Counted from the stretch's first letter, positions 54,034 to 64,000 are shown. The stretch: 64,000 nt of DNA from Ignavibacterium sp. (GCA_032027145.1 JAVSMP010000001.1:2237116-2301115); one strand, 5' to 3'. Numbers and translations are program-made. The notes: generated from the sequence alone by a model not told the origin.

Positions 54034-56070
54034 TTATGCGCTTCTTTTCCGATTGAATACAATATTTATAGTAATTTTAATTAAATATTTTATGTCAGTT
54101 TTAATCGGGTCTTTATCAAATAAATCTAAATATTTTTTTTCTGAAGCTTCAATTTCTTCTATTGTTGTTGGTAAATCAGCGTAAAATGGCGGGATTAAAC
54201 CGGGTTTATATTTTTTCCTTCTTTGTTGAAATTCCGGTGAATACAATGATAAGTAATGTGCACTGACAGGTCGTACGCCAACAAGCTTCATTTCCCATTT
54301 AAATAAATTTACAATCATTGGAATCTCATCTATCCAAAACTTTCTAAAAAACTTGCCCCAGCTGGAAATTCTAAAATCATTATTAAACTTACCACCATCA
54401 GAAAGATTATTTTGTTTATAAACCAATTCCTGCAGATATTCCGAATAAGGGTGCATAGTTCTGATTTTATAGACAAATATTTTTGTTCCATCTTTACCAA
54501 TTCTTCTCATCTTGAAAACCAAACTATAAGAAGGGTTCTTGTCTGTTGATGGTTCTTTAACTTTTCTTACTGCAAAATAAACAAAATTGTTTATCTCAGT
54601 CAGACTAAGTATTTCAAAACCGCAGAAAACTAATCTGCCTAAAGTTTCTGCAAGTGAGATAGCCCTGTTTTTGCCTTTGGATAGTAAAAAATAAAATTTT
54701 CTAAGAACAGGCAGTTTTGGAAATACTCTTTTCCAGATAAAATCAAAAAGATAGAAAACATTGGCTATCAAGAATGGATAATTTTTCTGAAAATTTTTGT
54801 AATGATTTTTGATTGGTATTACACAGCCTAAATAAACACCATTTTTAACTAATTTCAAATTAACTAATCTGAAATAATCATTTATTCTTATAAGATCATT
54901 TAGTTTGTGAAGATTAACTATCAGCTCCATTGATGAGTTACCTAATACATCAATGTTATATCTATCTGCAGACCTCAATATCAAAGTTTTATTTGCATCA
55001 AAGGACTTTAATTCCACTTCTCTTTCTAAAAAATTAAATACTTCCGGAAACTCTTTGAAATATTGAAACTGAAGTTTTTGTTTTGTGACAGATTCAGACA
55101 CCTGACTGTTTATTAGTCTGTACCTTCCGGCATAAGATTTCTTATTTGAAGAAATTGCCGGATTTCCAAGTTCAAATGTTTTTAGAAAAATATTGGTAAC
55201 TTCATCTGTAGGGTATGGCAAAGTTCTAACATATAAAAACAGAAACATTATAAATGAAACACCTGAATAAACAGAAACTGATTGAATAAAATAAGGCCAA
55301 TAATCATCTTTGATATTTATTGTAAACACTGCCAATGTAATGACGGATAAAATCAGAAGATAAAATTTTATTTGCAAACCGGCTGCTGCCCAATTGTTTG
55401 ACGATTGTTTTAGCGGATTGAATTTGTGCGTAAAAAGTGCGGCGAAAAACCAGCTGAGAAATATTAGAATTATAACTATCCAATGTCTTTCATTAATGTT
55501 TTGAAATCCGACTTTATTTATTATGAAAAAGTAAATAGAAATAGTTAAGAGAATAAAATCGGGTATTGTGTATCTCCAGGAAACTGGATTTCTTTCAATG
55601 ATTTTTATTATTCCTTTGTTATAAGAAATAAAATAAAAGTACACACTTTCAACTGCTACGCCTGTAAGCATTGAGCCAAGAATAACATATCTTGAAAGAT
55701 TTTCGGCATTAATATGCAAAAGAAAGAATGTGAGCGAACCAAGGCTTAATATTATTGAGATATATATTTTCCGTAATGATTGAGAATACTCATGTTCTCT
55801 TGTTAGAAATGCCTTATTAGCAATTATGGAAGAAAAAAATAATGACATTAAATAATAAGCAAAAAGAGCCTGATATTCTGATTCAAGCAAGATTGTGCTT
55901 CGTTTGTAGTAATGCCAAATAAAAAACGTTAAACTATAGATTATTAAACTGACAGCAGTATTTCTTAAAAAGTAACCAGATTTTCGGTTTTTAAAACCAT
56001 TATTTCTATAGAGCCCGGTTTCTTTATTCTTTTGTGTAGCTAATAGTATATCTGAATTATGAATTTCCAT
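54034..56070 (-). CDS. polyprenyl-phosphate sugar transferase with large multi-TM N-terminal region
   Basis: 678 residues. About eight membrane helices fill residues 35-285. A middle region without known family follows. The C-terminal 180 residues are a bacterial sugar-transferase domain: VYKIRTMHPYSEYLQ, FRISSWGKFFRKFWIDEIPMIVNLF-KWEMKLVGVRPVS and YKPGLIPPFYADLP. Compared with the common pattern DELPQ...GDMSLVGPRP the motif reads DEIPM...WEMKLVGVRP. Such enzymes place the first sugar phosphate on undecaprenyl phosphate to start exopolysaccharide or capsule repeat units. Upstream of the Wzi-like gene on the same strand. Confidence 0.85.
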   Translation of the reverse strand: MEIHNSDILLATQKNKETGLYRNNGFKNRKSGYFLRNTAVSLIIYSLTFFIWHYYKRSTILLESEYQALFAYYLMSLFFSSIIANKAFLTREHEYSQSLRKIYISIILSLGSLTFFLLHINAENLSRYVILGSMLTGVAVESVYFYFISYNKGIIKIIERNPVSWRYTIPDFILLTISIYFFIINKVGFQNINERHWIVIILIFLSWFFAALFTHKFNPLKQSSNNWAAAGLQIKFYLLILSVITLAVFTINIKDDYWPYFIQSVSVYSGVSFIMFLFLYVRTLPYPTDEVTNIFLKTFELGNPAISSNKKSYAGRYRLINSQVSESVTKQKLQFQYFKEFPEVFNFLEREVELKSFDANKTLILRSADRYNIDVLGNSSMELIVNLHKLNDLIRINDYFRLVNLKLVKNGVYLGCVIPIKNHYKNFQKNYPFLIANVFYLFDFIWKRVFPKLPVLRKFYFLLSKGKNRAISLAETLGRLVFCGFEILSLTEINNFVYFAVRKVKEPSTDKNPSYSLVFKMRRIGKDGTKIFVYKIRTMHPYSEYLQELVYKQNNLSDGGKFNNDFRISSWGKFFRKFWIDEIPMIVNLFKWEMKLVGVRPVSAHYLSLYSPEFQQRRKKYKPGLIPPFYADLPTTIEEIEASEKKYLDLFDKDPIKTDIKYLIKITINIVFNRKRSA

Positions 56071-56245
56071 AAATATTAAAAATAGATTTTATAATATATC
56101 TAAAAATCTTAAATATTAAGAAAATCATATCAGATAATTTTTTGCAAGGATTATTTTAGATTTAAATTAATAAATCCACATTAATCCAAAACTAATTTCC
56201 TGTTCTTTTGCTTACAAAAATTGTTACACTATACTATTGCATTAA

Positions 56246-56276
56246 TTGGTTTTTTTTACTGCACTCTTTATATTTG
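56246..56276 (+). promoter_or_regulatory. TAnnTTTG-type promoter of the asnS-nuo operon
   Basis: TTG (56246-56248), 20-bp spacer and TATATTTG (56269-56276), 31 bp before the asnS ATG. Exact fit to the Bacteroidota housekeeping promoter pattern. Confidence 0.7.
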
Positions 56277-56307
56277 AAACAATTTTCAAAGGAATTAAGC
56301 AGGATTA

Positions 56308-57603
56308 ATGCAGAAAATCAGAATAAGCGATTTAGGAAATTTTGTAGGGCAGGAAGTTACACTTCAAGGTTGGTTATTTAATAAAAGATCAAGCGGTAAA
56401 ATTAAGTTCATTATCCTACGCGATGGCTCAGGTTATTTGCAATGCGTTTATTTTAAAGGTAATCTTTCACCAGAAGTTTTTGATATAGCTGATAAAATCG
56501 GTCAGGAATCATCAATTGAAGTTACCGGAAAAGTAAAAGCGGAACCAAGAGCTACCGGCGGATACGAACTTGATGCAACCGGATTGAAAATTATATCTGA
56601 AGCTCACGATTATCCTATTACTCCCAAAGATCATGGAATCGAATTTTTATTGGATAACAGACACCTTTGGTTAAGATCCAGTAAACAAGTTGCTATTATG
56701 AAAATAAGGCATAGGATTGTAAAAGCAATCAGAGACTTTTTTGACGACAGAGGATTTACTCTGATGGATCCACCAATTTTAACTCCTAATGCCGTTGAAG
56801 GTACATCAACACTTTTCGAAACTCCGTATTTTGATCTTGGTAATGCTTACTTAACTCAATCAGGACAGCTTTATGCCGAAGCCGGTGCAATGGCGCTTGG
56901 TAAAGTTTACACATTTGGTCCTACATTTCGTGCTGAAAAATCCAAAACCAGAAGACACTTAACAGAATTCTGGATGGTTGAACCTGAAGTAGCTTTTAAT
57001 GATCTGAATGACAATATGGATCTCGCAGAAGAATTTCTTGAGTATATTGTTCAAACTGTGCTGAAGGAAAAAGCGAATGAATTAAAAGTATTGGAAAGAG
57101 ATACAACAAAACTGCAGAATGTTAAGCGTCCTTTCCCGCGTGTTCACTACGATGAGGCAGTTGAAATCCTGAAAAAAAATGGAATAGATTTTAACTGGGG
57201 CAATGATTTAGGCGGTGCTGATGAAACAATTGTCTCAGAACAGTTTGACAGACCTGTTATGGTTCATCATTATCCAGCCGAAGTAAAAGCATTTTATATG
57301 AAAAGGGATCCTGATTATCCCAAATATGCCCTTGCTGTCGATGTACTTGCCCCAGAAGGATATGGCGAAATTATCGGCGGTAGCCAGAGGGAAGATAATC
57401 TTGATTTTTTGTTGGAAAGAATCAAAGAGCATAATCTTCCGCAAAGTGCATTCGAGTGGTATCTTGATCTAAGAAGATTTGGCTCAGTTCCGCATTCAGG
57501 ATTTGGGTTAGGTCTCGAAAGAACAGTTAGCTGGATTTGCGGCTTGGATCATTTAAGAGAGGCGATTCCTTTTCCAAGAATGATTTACAGGAATACTCCC
57601 TAA
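56308..57603 (+). CDS. asnS: asparaginyl-tRNA synthetase
   Basis: 431 residues. N-terminal OB-fold anticodon-binding domain (about 17-105, [24 protein letters not shown]), then class II catalytic core: motif 2 in [22 protein letters not shown] and motif 3 in [13 protein letters not shown] near the C-terminus. [23 protein letters not shown] is characteristic of AsnRS rather than AspRS, and no bacterial AspRS insertion domain is present. Charges tRNA-Asn in the cytoplasm. Leads a run of genes (nuoJ onward) with a 38-bp gap and no terminator. Confidence 0.95.
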   Translation: MQKIRISDLGNFVGQEVTLQGWLFNKRSSGKIKFIILRDGSGYLQCVYFKGNLSPEVFDIADKIGQESSIEVTGKVKAEPRATGGYELDATGLKIISEAHDYPITPKDHGIEFLLDNRHLWLRSSKQVAIMKIRHRIVKAIRDFFDDRGFTLMDPPILTPNAVEGTSTLFETPYFDLGNAYLTQSGQLYAEAGAMALGKVYTFGPTFRAEKSKTRRHLTEFWMVEPEVAFNDLNDNMDLAEEFLEYIVQTVLKEKANELKVLERDTTKLQNVKRPFPRVHYDEAVEILKKNGIDFNWGNDLGGADETIVSEQFDRPVMVHHYPAEVKAFYMKRDPDYPKYALAVDVLAPEGYGEIIGGSQREDNLDFLLERIKEHNLPQSAFEWYLDLRRFGSVPHSGFGLGLERTVSWICGLDHLREAIPFPRMIYRNTP

Positions 57604-57641
57604 CAATTAAAATTGTATAAATAAACAATAGAAAAGTTTAA

Positions 57642-58157
57642 ATGAATTTAGAAGTATTTTTATTTTTTGTTTTTGGTATTATCGCTGCTGTTACAGCAGT
57701 TTTAATGATAACCAGGCGCAATCCTGTAATATCTGCATTATTTCTCATTCTTAATTTTGCAGCACTCGCCGGTTTATACATAACTTTAAATGCTCAGTTT
57801 ATTGCAGTAACCCAGATTATTGTATATGCCGGGGCAATAATGATATTGTTCTTATTTGTTTTAATGCTCTTAAGAACAGAAAACCAGAAAAAACTTTTTG
57901 AGTTAAATCCAAAAACCAAAATCTTTGCTATGATAATTGCGTTCGTTGTTTTTGTACAACTTGTTTACATGATATTTTTTGCAAGTCCGTCAGCAAATGT
58001 TTCAAAAGATGTTTCAAAAAGTGTTGAAGCAGGAACAATAGAATCTATCGGCAGGGAATTATTTACAAATTACATAGTTCCTTTTGAAGCCGCAGGGTTT
58101 TTATTACTTGCTGCAACAATTGGCGCATTAGTATTAGCAAAAAAGAAATTTGATTAA
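57642..58157 (+). CDS. nuoJ: NADH-quinone oxidoreductase subunit J
   Basis: 171 residues with five membrane helices. The segment [25 protein letters not shown] at about 47-71 is the conserved NuoJ core; the last helix [19 protein letters not shown] ends the protein. Part of the proton-pumping membrane arm of complex I. Follows asnS and is followed after 10 bp by nuoK. The nuoA-I genes that usually precede it are missing from this locus. Confidence 0.95.
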   Translation: MNLEVFLFFVFGIIAAVTAVLMITRRNPVISALFLILNFAALAGLYITLNAQFIAVTQIIVYAGAIMILFLFVLMLLRTENQKKLFELNPKTKIFAMIIAFVVFVQLVYMIFFASPSANVSKDVSKSVEAGTIESIGRELFTNYIVPFEAAGFLLLAATIGALVLAKKKFD

Positions 58158-58167
58158 AGAGTTTATT

Positions 58168-58473
58168 ATGATTATTACAATTGAATATTACCTGATCTTA
58201 AGTGCATTTATGTTTCTAACGGGTGTTGCAGGAGTGCTTATAAACAGAAATGCAATTGTTGTTTTTATGAGTATAGAATTAATGCTCAATTCTGCTAATC
58301 TTACATTAGTTGCATTTTCTTCTTTCCTTGGAAATTCAATTGGACAGTTATTTGTGTTTTTTGTAATGACTGTGGCTGCTGCAGAAGCTGCTGTAGGTTT
58401 AGCAATTATTATTGCGATTTTCCGTAATAAGCTTACAGTTAATATTGACGAAATAAATATTCTTAAGTGGTAA
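58168..58473 (+). CDS. nuoK: NADH-quinone oxidoreductase subunit K
   Basis: 101 residues from the ATG at 58168, the normal NuoK length; a TTG at 58150 would add six residues and overlap nuoJ. Three membrane helices, with the buried glutamates in [13 protein letters not shown] (about 34-46) and [13 protein letters not shown] (about 70-82) that take part in proton transfer. Membrane arm of complex I. Confidence 0.95.
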   Translation: MIITIEYYLILSAFMFLTGVAGVLINRNAIVVFMSIELMLNSANLTLVAFSSFLGNSIGQLFVFFVMTVAAAEAAVGLAIIIAIFRNKLTVNIDEINILKW

Positions 58474-58491
58474 AAACCAAAATATATTCTT

Positions 58492-60429
58492 ATGCGTGAT
58501 TTAATTTACTTAACTGTTATACTTCCTTTACTTGGATTTTTAATCAACGGGATTTTTGGAAGTAAGATAAAAAATGAAAAACTGATCGGAATTATTGGAA
58601 GTGGTGTGGTTGGTATTTCATTCATAATAGCGCTAGGTGCCTTTTTCGAAACACTTGCATTACCATTAGAACAAAGGCAGAAGATAGTAAGTCTTTTTAG
58701 CTGGATGGCTGTTGGAAAGCTTAATGTCAGTTTTGCCTTTCAAGTTGATCAGCTTTCATTAGTTATGGCATTGGTTGTAACCGGAGTAGGATTTATTATC
58801 CACGTTTATTCAATTGGTTATATGCATGGAGATAAAGGTTACTGGAGATTTTTCTCTTACATGAATCTCTTCATCTTTGCTATGATGAATCTTATACTTG
58901 CAGATAATTTTGTTCTGTTGTTTCTTGGATGGGAGGGAGTAGGACTGTGTTCTTATTTATTAATTGGATTTTGGTATGATAGAAAGTTTGAAAAAAGTAC
59001 TGTTGCTGATGCTTCCAAAAAAGCATTTATTGTAAACAGAGTTGGTGATTTTGGATTTCTGCTTGGTATGTTTTTAATCTATATGACCTTTGGTAGTCTT
59101 AATTTCAATGAAGTTTTCTCACGTGCTGTTTCATTCAGTGTTCCGGCTTATGTGTATGGATTTATTGCTATCTTTTTATTTATCGGTGCAACAGGTAAAT
59201 CAGCTCAGATCCCATTATTTGTTTGGCTGCCGGATGCAATGGCTGGTCCAACTCCAGTCTCTGCGCTTATTCATGCCGCTACAATGGTTACTGCAGGAGT
59301 ATATATGGTTGCAAGAACATCAATTATATATGCAAGTGCACCTCAGATAATGATGGTGATTGCCATTATCGGAGCTTTAACTGCATTTTTTGCTGCTACA
59401 ATTGGTATAGTTCAAAATGATATAAAGAAAGTTCTTGCTTACTCAACTGTTTCACAACTTGGCTATATGTTTTTAGCGATGGGTGTTGGTGCATTTTCTG
59501 CCGGAATCTTTCACGTGATGACACACGCCTTTTTCAAAGCACTTTTATTTCTTGCCGCCGGTTCAGTAATCCATGCAATGCATGAAGAACAGGATATTCA
59601 AAAATTCGGCGGGCTGAAAAAGTATATGCCTCGAACTCATTTTACTTTTTTAATTGCTGCTTTGGCTATTTCAGGTATTCCACCATTGTCCGGTTTCTTT
59701 AGTAAAGATGAGATATTATGGTTCTCTTTTGCTAACAGTGGATTATTTTTATGGATAATTGGAGCAGGAACAGCAATGATGACTGCCTTTTATATGTTCA
59801 GACTCTATATATTAACCTTCGATGGTAAAGAAAGATTTGGTAAAGATAAACATCCGCATGAATCGCCTTCAGTGATTACTATTCCGTTAATTGTTTTAGC
59901 TGTACTTTCTGTTATCGGTGGTTTTATTGGTATTCCCGAAGTATTTTCAGGTGAACACGGTAATCAATTTCATAATTGGCTGGCTCCAATTTTTAAAGAT
60001 GCAGATCGTAAACTTGCCCATTTCAGTATGCACTCACATTCAACTGAGATTTTATTGATGGTTCTATCCGTAGTATTTGCTCTCAGTGCTATTTGGTTTG
60101 CACGATATGTATATCTTAAGAAGCCGTCAATTGCATCAGATACTGTAAAGAGATTTAAAGGATTATATAATCTTTTATGGAATAAGTATTTTGTTGATGA
60201 AGCTTATGATGCTGTAGTTGTTAACCCAATTGTTCAAACATCAAAATCTTTCCTTTGGCAGATAGCTGATAATAAGATAATTGATGGAGTTGTAAATGGT
60301 TCAGCTAAATTAATTGACATATTTTCTGTTAATATCAGGAAATTACAAAATGGTGTTGCGCAATTTTACGCCCTGGTAATGGTGCTCGGAATTGTAGCAG
60401 CTTTTTTCTGGATTATTTTTAGTTTATAA
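58492..60429 (+). CDS. nuoL: NADH-quinone oxidoreductase subunit L (antiporter-like)
   Basis: 645 residues, about 16 membrane helices plus the long lateral amphipathic helix expected in the C-terminal 80 residues. Conserved segments: SIGYMHGDKGYWRFFSYMNLF, FLGWEGVGLCSYLLIGFWY, LPDAMAGPTPVSALIHAATMVTAGVY and HAFFKALLFLAAGSVIH, which include the lysines and glutamate of the proton path. End of the complex I membrane arm. 18 bp after nuoK and 1 bp before nuoM. Confidence 0.96.
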   Translation: MRDLIYLTVILPLLGFLINGIFGSKIKNEKLIGIIGSGVVGISFIIALGAFFETLALPLEQRQKIVSLFSWMAVGKLNVSFAFQVDQLSLVMALVVTGVGFIIHVYSIGYMHGDKGYWRFFSYMNLFIFAMMNLILADNFVLLFLGWEGVGLCSYLLIGFWYDRKFEKSTVADASKKAFIVNRVGDFGFLLGMFLIYMTFGSLNFNEVFSRAVSFSVPAYVYGFIAIFLFIGATGKSAQIPLFVWLPDAMAGPTPVSALIHAATMVTAGVYMVARTSIIYASAPQIMMVIAIIGALTAFFAATIGIVQNDIKKVLAYSTVSQLGYMFLAMGVGAFSAGIFHVMTHAFFKALLFLAAGSVIHAMHEEQDIQKFGGLKKYMPRTHFTFLIAALAISGIPPLSGFFSKDEILWFSFANSGLFLWIIGAGTAMMTAFYMFRLYILTFDGKERFGKDKHPHESPSVITIPLIVLAVLSVIGGFIGIPEVFSGEHGNQFHNWLAPIFKDADRKLAHFSMHSHSTEILLMVLSVVFALSAIWFARYVYLKKPSIASDTVKRFKGLYNLLWNKYFVDEAYDAVVVNPIVQTSKSFLWQIADNKIIDGVVNGSAKLIDIFSVNIRKLQNGVAQFYALVMVLGIVAAFFWIIFSL

Positions 60430-60430
60430 A

Positions 60431-61981
60431 ATGGAAAACAGTTTACTACTTACATATTTAATTCTGACACCATTTATTGGTTCATTCCTTGTCTTGTTTT
60501 TTAAAAAGGGACAAGAACATCTGATTCGTTATACTGCTTTAGTAATTTCAACTATTGCTTTTATTATTTCAGTTATAATCTATTTTCAGTTTGATGCTGC
60601 TAATGCCGGATTTCAATTTGTTGATAAATTTCAGTGGATTAATGGACTCAATATCCATTTCCATATCGGCATAGATGGAATGTCACTGTTGTTGGTATTA
60701 CTTACTACATTTCTAACACCCTTAACTCTTGTTTCAAGTTGGTCAAGCATAGAAAGTAAAGTTAAGGAATTTACATTTTTCTTTTTAATGCTCGAAGTCG
60801 GGATGCTTGGTGTATTTATTTCACTTGATCTGTTTCTATTCTATGTATTCTGGGAAGCAATGTTGATTCCAATGTATTTTATTATTGGTATCTGGGGTGG
60901 AAAAGAAAGAATTTACGCTGCGGTTAAGTTTTTTATTTACACTATGTTCGGCAGCTTATTAATGCTTGTTGCGCTTATATGGTTAGCTGTTTATGCAATT
61001 GGTCCATTAGGTTATTTTACAACAAATCTGATTGAGTTATATGCTGTTGCACCTCAAATACCAATGAATATTCAGACCTGGATGTTTATCGCATTTGCTT
61101 TCAGCTTTGCAATTAAAGTTCCTGTTTTTCCATTGCATACCTGGCTGCCCGATGCTCACGTTCAGGCTCCAACCGCCGGTTCTGTTATTCTTGCAGGCGT
61201 TTTACTAAAAATGGGGACTTATGGATTGTTGAGATTTAATCTTCCACTTTTCCCTGAAGTTTCTATCGCTGCAGCACCTTACATATCCATACTTGCAATT
61301 ATAGGGATCATTTACGGCGCTTTAGTATCAATGGTTCAAACAGATGTAAAAAAATTAGTTGCTTATTCTTCAGTATCACACTTAGGATTTGTTGTCCTCG
61401 GAATATTTGCAATGACTCAGGAATCTATACAAGGCGCTATAATACAAATGGTTAATCATGGTTTATCAACTGGAGCGTTATTTCTTTTGGTAGGTATAAT
61501 TTATGAAAGAACTCATACAAGAGAAATTTCTGATTATGGTGGTATAGCTAAACTGGTTCCGGTTTATGCATTCGCTTTAATGTTTGCCTCACTTTCTTCG
61601 GTTGGACTGCCGGGATTAAACGGATTTATAGGTGAATTTTTAATACTGCTTGGTTCTTTTAAATCGCCGGTTCTTGGAAGCTGGTGGTTTACAGTATTTG
61701 CAGCTTCCGGAGTTATCTTTGCTGCTGTTTATTTATTATGGATGTACCAGAGAGTAGTATATGGCGAGGTAACAAATCCAAAGCTTAACGGATTAAAAGA
61801 CATGAACAACAGGGAAATATTTGTTCTTCTACCGATTTTTATTTTTATAGTTTGGATAGGAATTTATCCTAGTACTTTTCTAAAAGTTTCTGATAAATCT
61901 ACTGCTAAAGTCGTAAAGCAGATGTATAATCCGGATAAAATCAAACCAGTTCAAATGGGCTTAATTCAATCAAATAAGTAA
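60431..61981 (+). CDS. nuoM: NADH-quinone oxidoreductase subunit M (antiporter-like)
   Basis: 516 residues with about 14 membrane helices. Recognised by GIDGMSLLLVLLTTFLTPL, FYVFWEAMLIPMYFIIGIWGG (with the conserved glutamate), FPLHTWLPDAHVQAPTAGSV and KLVAYSSVSHLGFVVLG. Proton-pumping subunit of complex I between NuoL and NuoN. Starts one base after the nuoL stop, so translation is coupled. Confidence 0.96.
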   Translation: MENSLLLTYLILTPFIGSFLVLFFKKGQEHLIRYTALVISTIAFIISVIIYFQFDAANAGFQFVDKFQWINGLNIHFHIGIDGMSLLLVLLTTFLTPLTLVSSWSSIESKVKEFTFFFLMLEVGMLGVFISLDLFLFYVFWEAMLIPMYFIIGIWGGKERIYAAVKFFIYTMFGSLLMLVALIWLAVYAIGPLGYFTTNLIELYAVAPQIPMNIQTWMFIAFAFSFAIKVPVFPLHTWLPDAHVQAPTAGSVILAGVLLKMGTYGLLRFNLPLFPEVSIAAAPYISILAIIGIIYGALVSMVQTDVKKLVAYSSVSHLGFVVLGIFAMTQESIQGAIIQMVNHGLSTGALFLLVGIIYERTHTREISDYGGIAKLVPVYAFALMFASLSSVGLPGLNGFIGEFLILLGSFKSPVLGSWWFTVFAASGVIFAAVYLLWMYQRVVYGEVTNPKLNGLKDMNNREIFVLLPIFIFIVWIGIYPSTFLKVSDKSTAKVVKQMYNPDKIKPVQMGLIQSNK

Positions 61982-62003
61982 AGAAGTTTAAAGATTAATA
62001 ATA

Positions 62004-63434
62004 ATGTTTAATAACTATCAAGAATTTTGGAATTTGCTGCCGATGATAATCATCGCTGTTGGTATAATTATTTCACTGATTATCGAAATGTATTCAAAGA
62101 AAAGTGATGTTATAATACCATGGTTTTCTATAATAATATTTGTAGCGGCAGGCTTACACGCACTTTTTTATGTAAACGATGTTTCAATTGTATTACAAAA
62201 CATGCTTGCTACCGGCGGTAATGCAAATATCTTTCATGCAATTTTTACTCTGGGTGCAGCAGTCGTAACGCTGCTTTCCATTGACTATCTGAAAAAATAC
62301 GGTATATATTTTAGTGAATATTATTTAATTCTTCAGACCTCTGTATTGGGTATGATGCTGATGGCTGCAGCAAAAGATATTCTTGTAATCTTTCTTGGGC
62401 TGGAACTTATGTCAATATCATTTTATATCCTTGCTGGTATGAACAGGAAAAGATCAAATGCTAATGAAGCATCTCTTAAATATTTTTTATTAGGTGCATT
62501 TGCTACAGGATTTATAGTGTATGGAATTGCTCTTATTTATGGTTCTGCTCATACAACTTCAATAGATTTTATAACATCAAATTTTAATTTATTATCAGAT
62601 AATTTATTATTTGTCGCTGGTGTTTTATTATTCTTGATTGGTTTTTCCTTTAAGATTGCTGCATTTCCTTTTCATATGTGGGTTCCTGATGTTTATGAAG
62701 GAGCACCAACCTCGGTTGCAGCGTTATTTTCTACCGGTGGTAAAGCTGCTGCATTTAGTGCAATCATAGCTACATTATTCGCTTTATTTAATAACGGAGG
62801 GCAAGGTAATTTCTTTACACCATTTCTTGCTGTTATTTCTGTTTTATCTATGTTCTATGGCAGCATTGTGGCAATTGCACAGGACAATATTAAAAGAATG
62901 CTTGCATATTCATCTATTTCACACGCTGGTTATCTGATAATTGGTTTAGCTGCTGGTAATTATGATGCAGCTGCTGGAGTTATTTTTTATCTGGCTGCTT
63001 ACACCTTTATGAATTTAGGAGCGTTTGGGGTTGTAGCTTTGATTGAAGGAAAAGATGAAACTAATCTTTCAATTAATTCTTATTCAGGTTTAGGAAGCAA
63101 AAAACCTTTTTTAGCTGCACTTCTTGCTTTACTTATGTTTAGTCTTGCAGGTATTCCTCCTTTTGCTGGATTCTTCGGAAAGTATTATATATTTATTGCA
63201 GCTGTAAAAGCCAAGTTAACCTGGCTTGCAATTCTTGGAGTAATATCTAGTGCGATTAGTGTATATTTTTATATTAGGATTGTTGTACTGATGTATTTTA
63301 AAACTTCTGAAACTGAACTTGAATATGATGGAAGTAATAACTATATGTTTGCAATTATTCTTTCAGTTTTAATTGTTGTAATAATGGGAGTTTTCCCCGG
63401 GAGTTTTATTGATTTGGTTACGAAGTTTATTTAA
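62004..63434 (+). CDS. nuoN: NADH-quinone oxidoreductase subunit N (antiporter-like)
   Basis: 476 residues with about 14 membrane helices. ILVIFLGLELMSISFYILAGMNR, FPFHMWVPDVYEGAPTSVAALF and RMLAYSSISHAGYLIIG are the NuoN signatures with the conserved glutamate and lysines. Third antiporter-like subunit of complex I; last nuo gene here. Short AT-rich hairpin GAAGAAAT-TTA-ATTTCTTC (63440-63458) follows the stop and may weaken transcription onward. Confidence 0.95.
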   Translation: MFNNYQEFWNLLPMIIIAVGIIISLIIEMYSKKSDVIIPWFSIIIFVAAGLHALFYVNDVSIVLQNMLATGGNANIFHAIFTLGAAVVTLLSIDYLKKYGIYFSEYYLILQTSVLGMMLMAAAKDILVIFLGLELMSISFYILAGMNRKRSNANEASLKYFLLGAFATGFIVYGIALIYGSAHTTSIDFITSNFNLLSDNLLFVAGVLLFLIGFSFKIAAFPFHMWVPDVYEGAPTSVAALFSTGGKAAAFSAIIATLFALFNNGGQGNFFTPFLAVISVLSMFYGSIVAIAQDNIKRMLAYSSISHAGYLIIGLAAGNYDAAAGVIFYLAAYTFMNLGAFGVVALIEGKDETNLSINSYSGLGSKKPFLAALLALLMFSLAGIPPFAGFFGKYYIFIAAVKAKLTWLAILGVISSAISVYFYIRIVVLMYFKTSETELEYDGSNNYMFAIILSVLIVVIMGVFPGSFIDLVTKFI

Positions 63435-63479
63435 TTGTGGAAGAAATTTAATTTCTTCTCTCTTTCCTTTGGTTTAAGT

Positions 63480-64000
63480 ATGATTCCACTTTATAATACA
63501 TCCGATATCCGGCGTCTTGACTCTTTTGCTATTAAAAAGTTAAAAGTACCAGGTATTGTACTAATGGAAAATGCATCTGTTGGTATTTATCAAGCTATCA
63601 CTCAAAAATATCCGGAGGTCAAATCAATTGGAATTATTTGTGGGAAAGGTAATAATGGAGGTGATGGGTTTGCAGTTGCAAGACATTTTTCAAATAACGA
63701 TTTTGAAGTTAAGGTTCTAAATATCGGTGATGTAAATAGCTTGAGCGGTGATTGCAGAATAAATTTTGAAATATTAAAAAGATTATCATCTCATAGAAAC
63801 AATCTTAAAATTAAATCATTCAAATCAATTAAGGATACCAATTGGTTAAAAAAATGTGATCTAATTGTTGATGCTATGTTAGGGAGCGGATTTACAGGAG
63901 AACTAAAAGAACCATATTACAGCATTGTAAAATCGGTAAATAAATTCCGGTCGGTTAAATGTGCCGTTGACATTCCAACAGGATTGGATTCTGATACAGG
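63480..64000 (+). CDS. nnr: NAD(P)H-hydrate epimerase (N-terminal part; probably bifunctional with dehydratase), cut by window edge
   Basis: The ATG at 63480 opens a frame that runs off the right end (about 173 residues). LYNTSDIRRLDSFAIKKLKVPGIVLMENA is the usual YjeF N-terminal start, and IICGKGNNGGDGFAVARHF (about 44-62) is the nucleotide-binding NNGGDG motif; LIVDAMLGSGFTGEL and AVDIPTGLDSDTG follow. The enzyme converts R- to S-NAD(P)HX, damaged forms of NAD(P)H. Bacterial copies are commonly fused to the ADP-dependent dehydratase, which would lie beyond the window. It probably shares the nuo transcript, a sensible place for NADH repair. Confidence 0.92.
   Translation, partial: MIPLYNTSDIRRLDSFAIKKLKVPGIVLMENASVGIYQAITQKYPEVKSIGIICGKGNNGGDGFAVARHFSNNDFEVKVLNIGDVNSLSGDCRINFEILKRLSSHRNNLKIKSFKSIKDTNWLKKCDLIVDAMLGSGFTGELKEPYYSIVKSVNKFRSVKCAVDIPTGLDSDT

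Overview
The window is AT-rich chromosomal DNA from a member of the Bacteroidota/Chlorobi (FCB) group, most likely an Ignavibacteria-type organism. Four things point there: promoters of the form TTG-N20-TAnnTTTG (clear in front of asnS and of a tRNA gene), PorV/PorQ-like and DUF4835 (PorD-like) outer-membrane secretion proteins, frequent TTG/GTG starts, and many signal-peptide beta-barrel proteins. This placement is inference from gene content; no rRNA is present.

Layout. 1-4.3 kb (minus strand): a cut VWA protein, a serine beta-lactamase-like hydrolase, clpP and tig, with tRNA-Leu(UAG) behind them. 4.5-10.8 kb (plus): a PP2C phosphatase, a membrane Ser/Thr kinase with a Ycf48-like propeller, a multi-TM HExxH protease and the CCA-adding enzyme. 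11.7-18.2 kb: a TolC / periplasmic adaptor / MacB-type ABC exporter operon with two permeases. An element carrying a 23S-rRNA-IVS-type four-helix-bundle gene has been inserted between the permeases, and a short, gene-less relative follows the second one. 18.2-27.5 kb: outer-membrane proteins, a HEAT-repeat cyclophilin, and a trio that looks like the bacterial ceramide pathway (serine palmitoyltransferase, GNAT-type ceramide synthase, oxo-ceramide reductase). 27.5-37.4 kb: housekeeping genes (MATE, SpoIID, Maf, flippase-like protein, YtxH, DUF948, EF-G-like GTPase, HIT, MORN lipoprotein) and tRNA-Ala.

37.35-48.89 kb is a defence island bracketed by a perfect 191-bp direct repeat, each copy containing a complete tRNA(CAU) with its own promoter and terminator. 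Inside are (i) a type IIG-like adenine methyltransferase/nuclease, a Cas4-like DUF2779 nuclease/exonuclease and a WYL regulator; (ii) an E2-only (type II-short) CBASS operon of patatin phospholipase, CD-NTase and E2-like protein, followed by a small DUF457-like membrane protein; and (iii) decaying genes: a PD-(D/E)xK-like protein and a DUF2188 protein each with one in-frame TAA, and a frameshifted, truncated RecQ-like helicase beside the right repeat. No integrase or transposase is visible.

48.9-64 kb returns to core genes: a Nudix CoA pyrophosphatase, a HAD phosphatase, an OmpA/TSP3/SPOR protein, a Wzi-like barrel, a polyprenyl-phosphate sugar transferase, then asnS-nuoJ-K-L-M-N and the start of the NAD(P)H-hydrate repair gene. 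The nuoA-I genes are not upstream of nuoJ.
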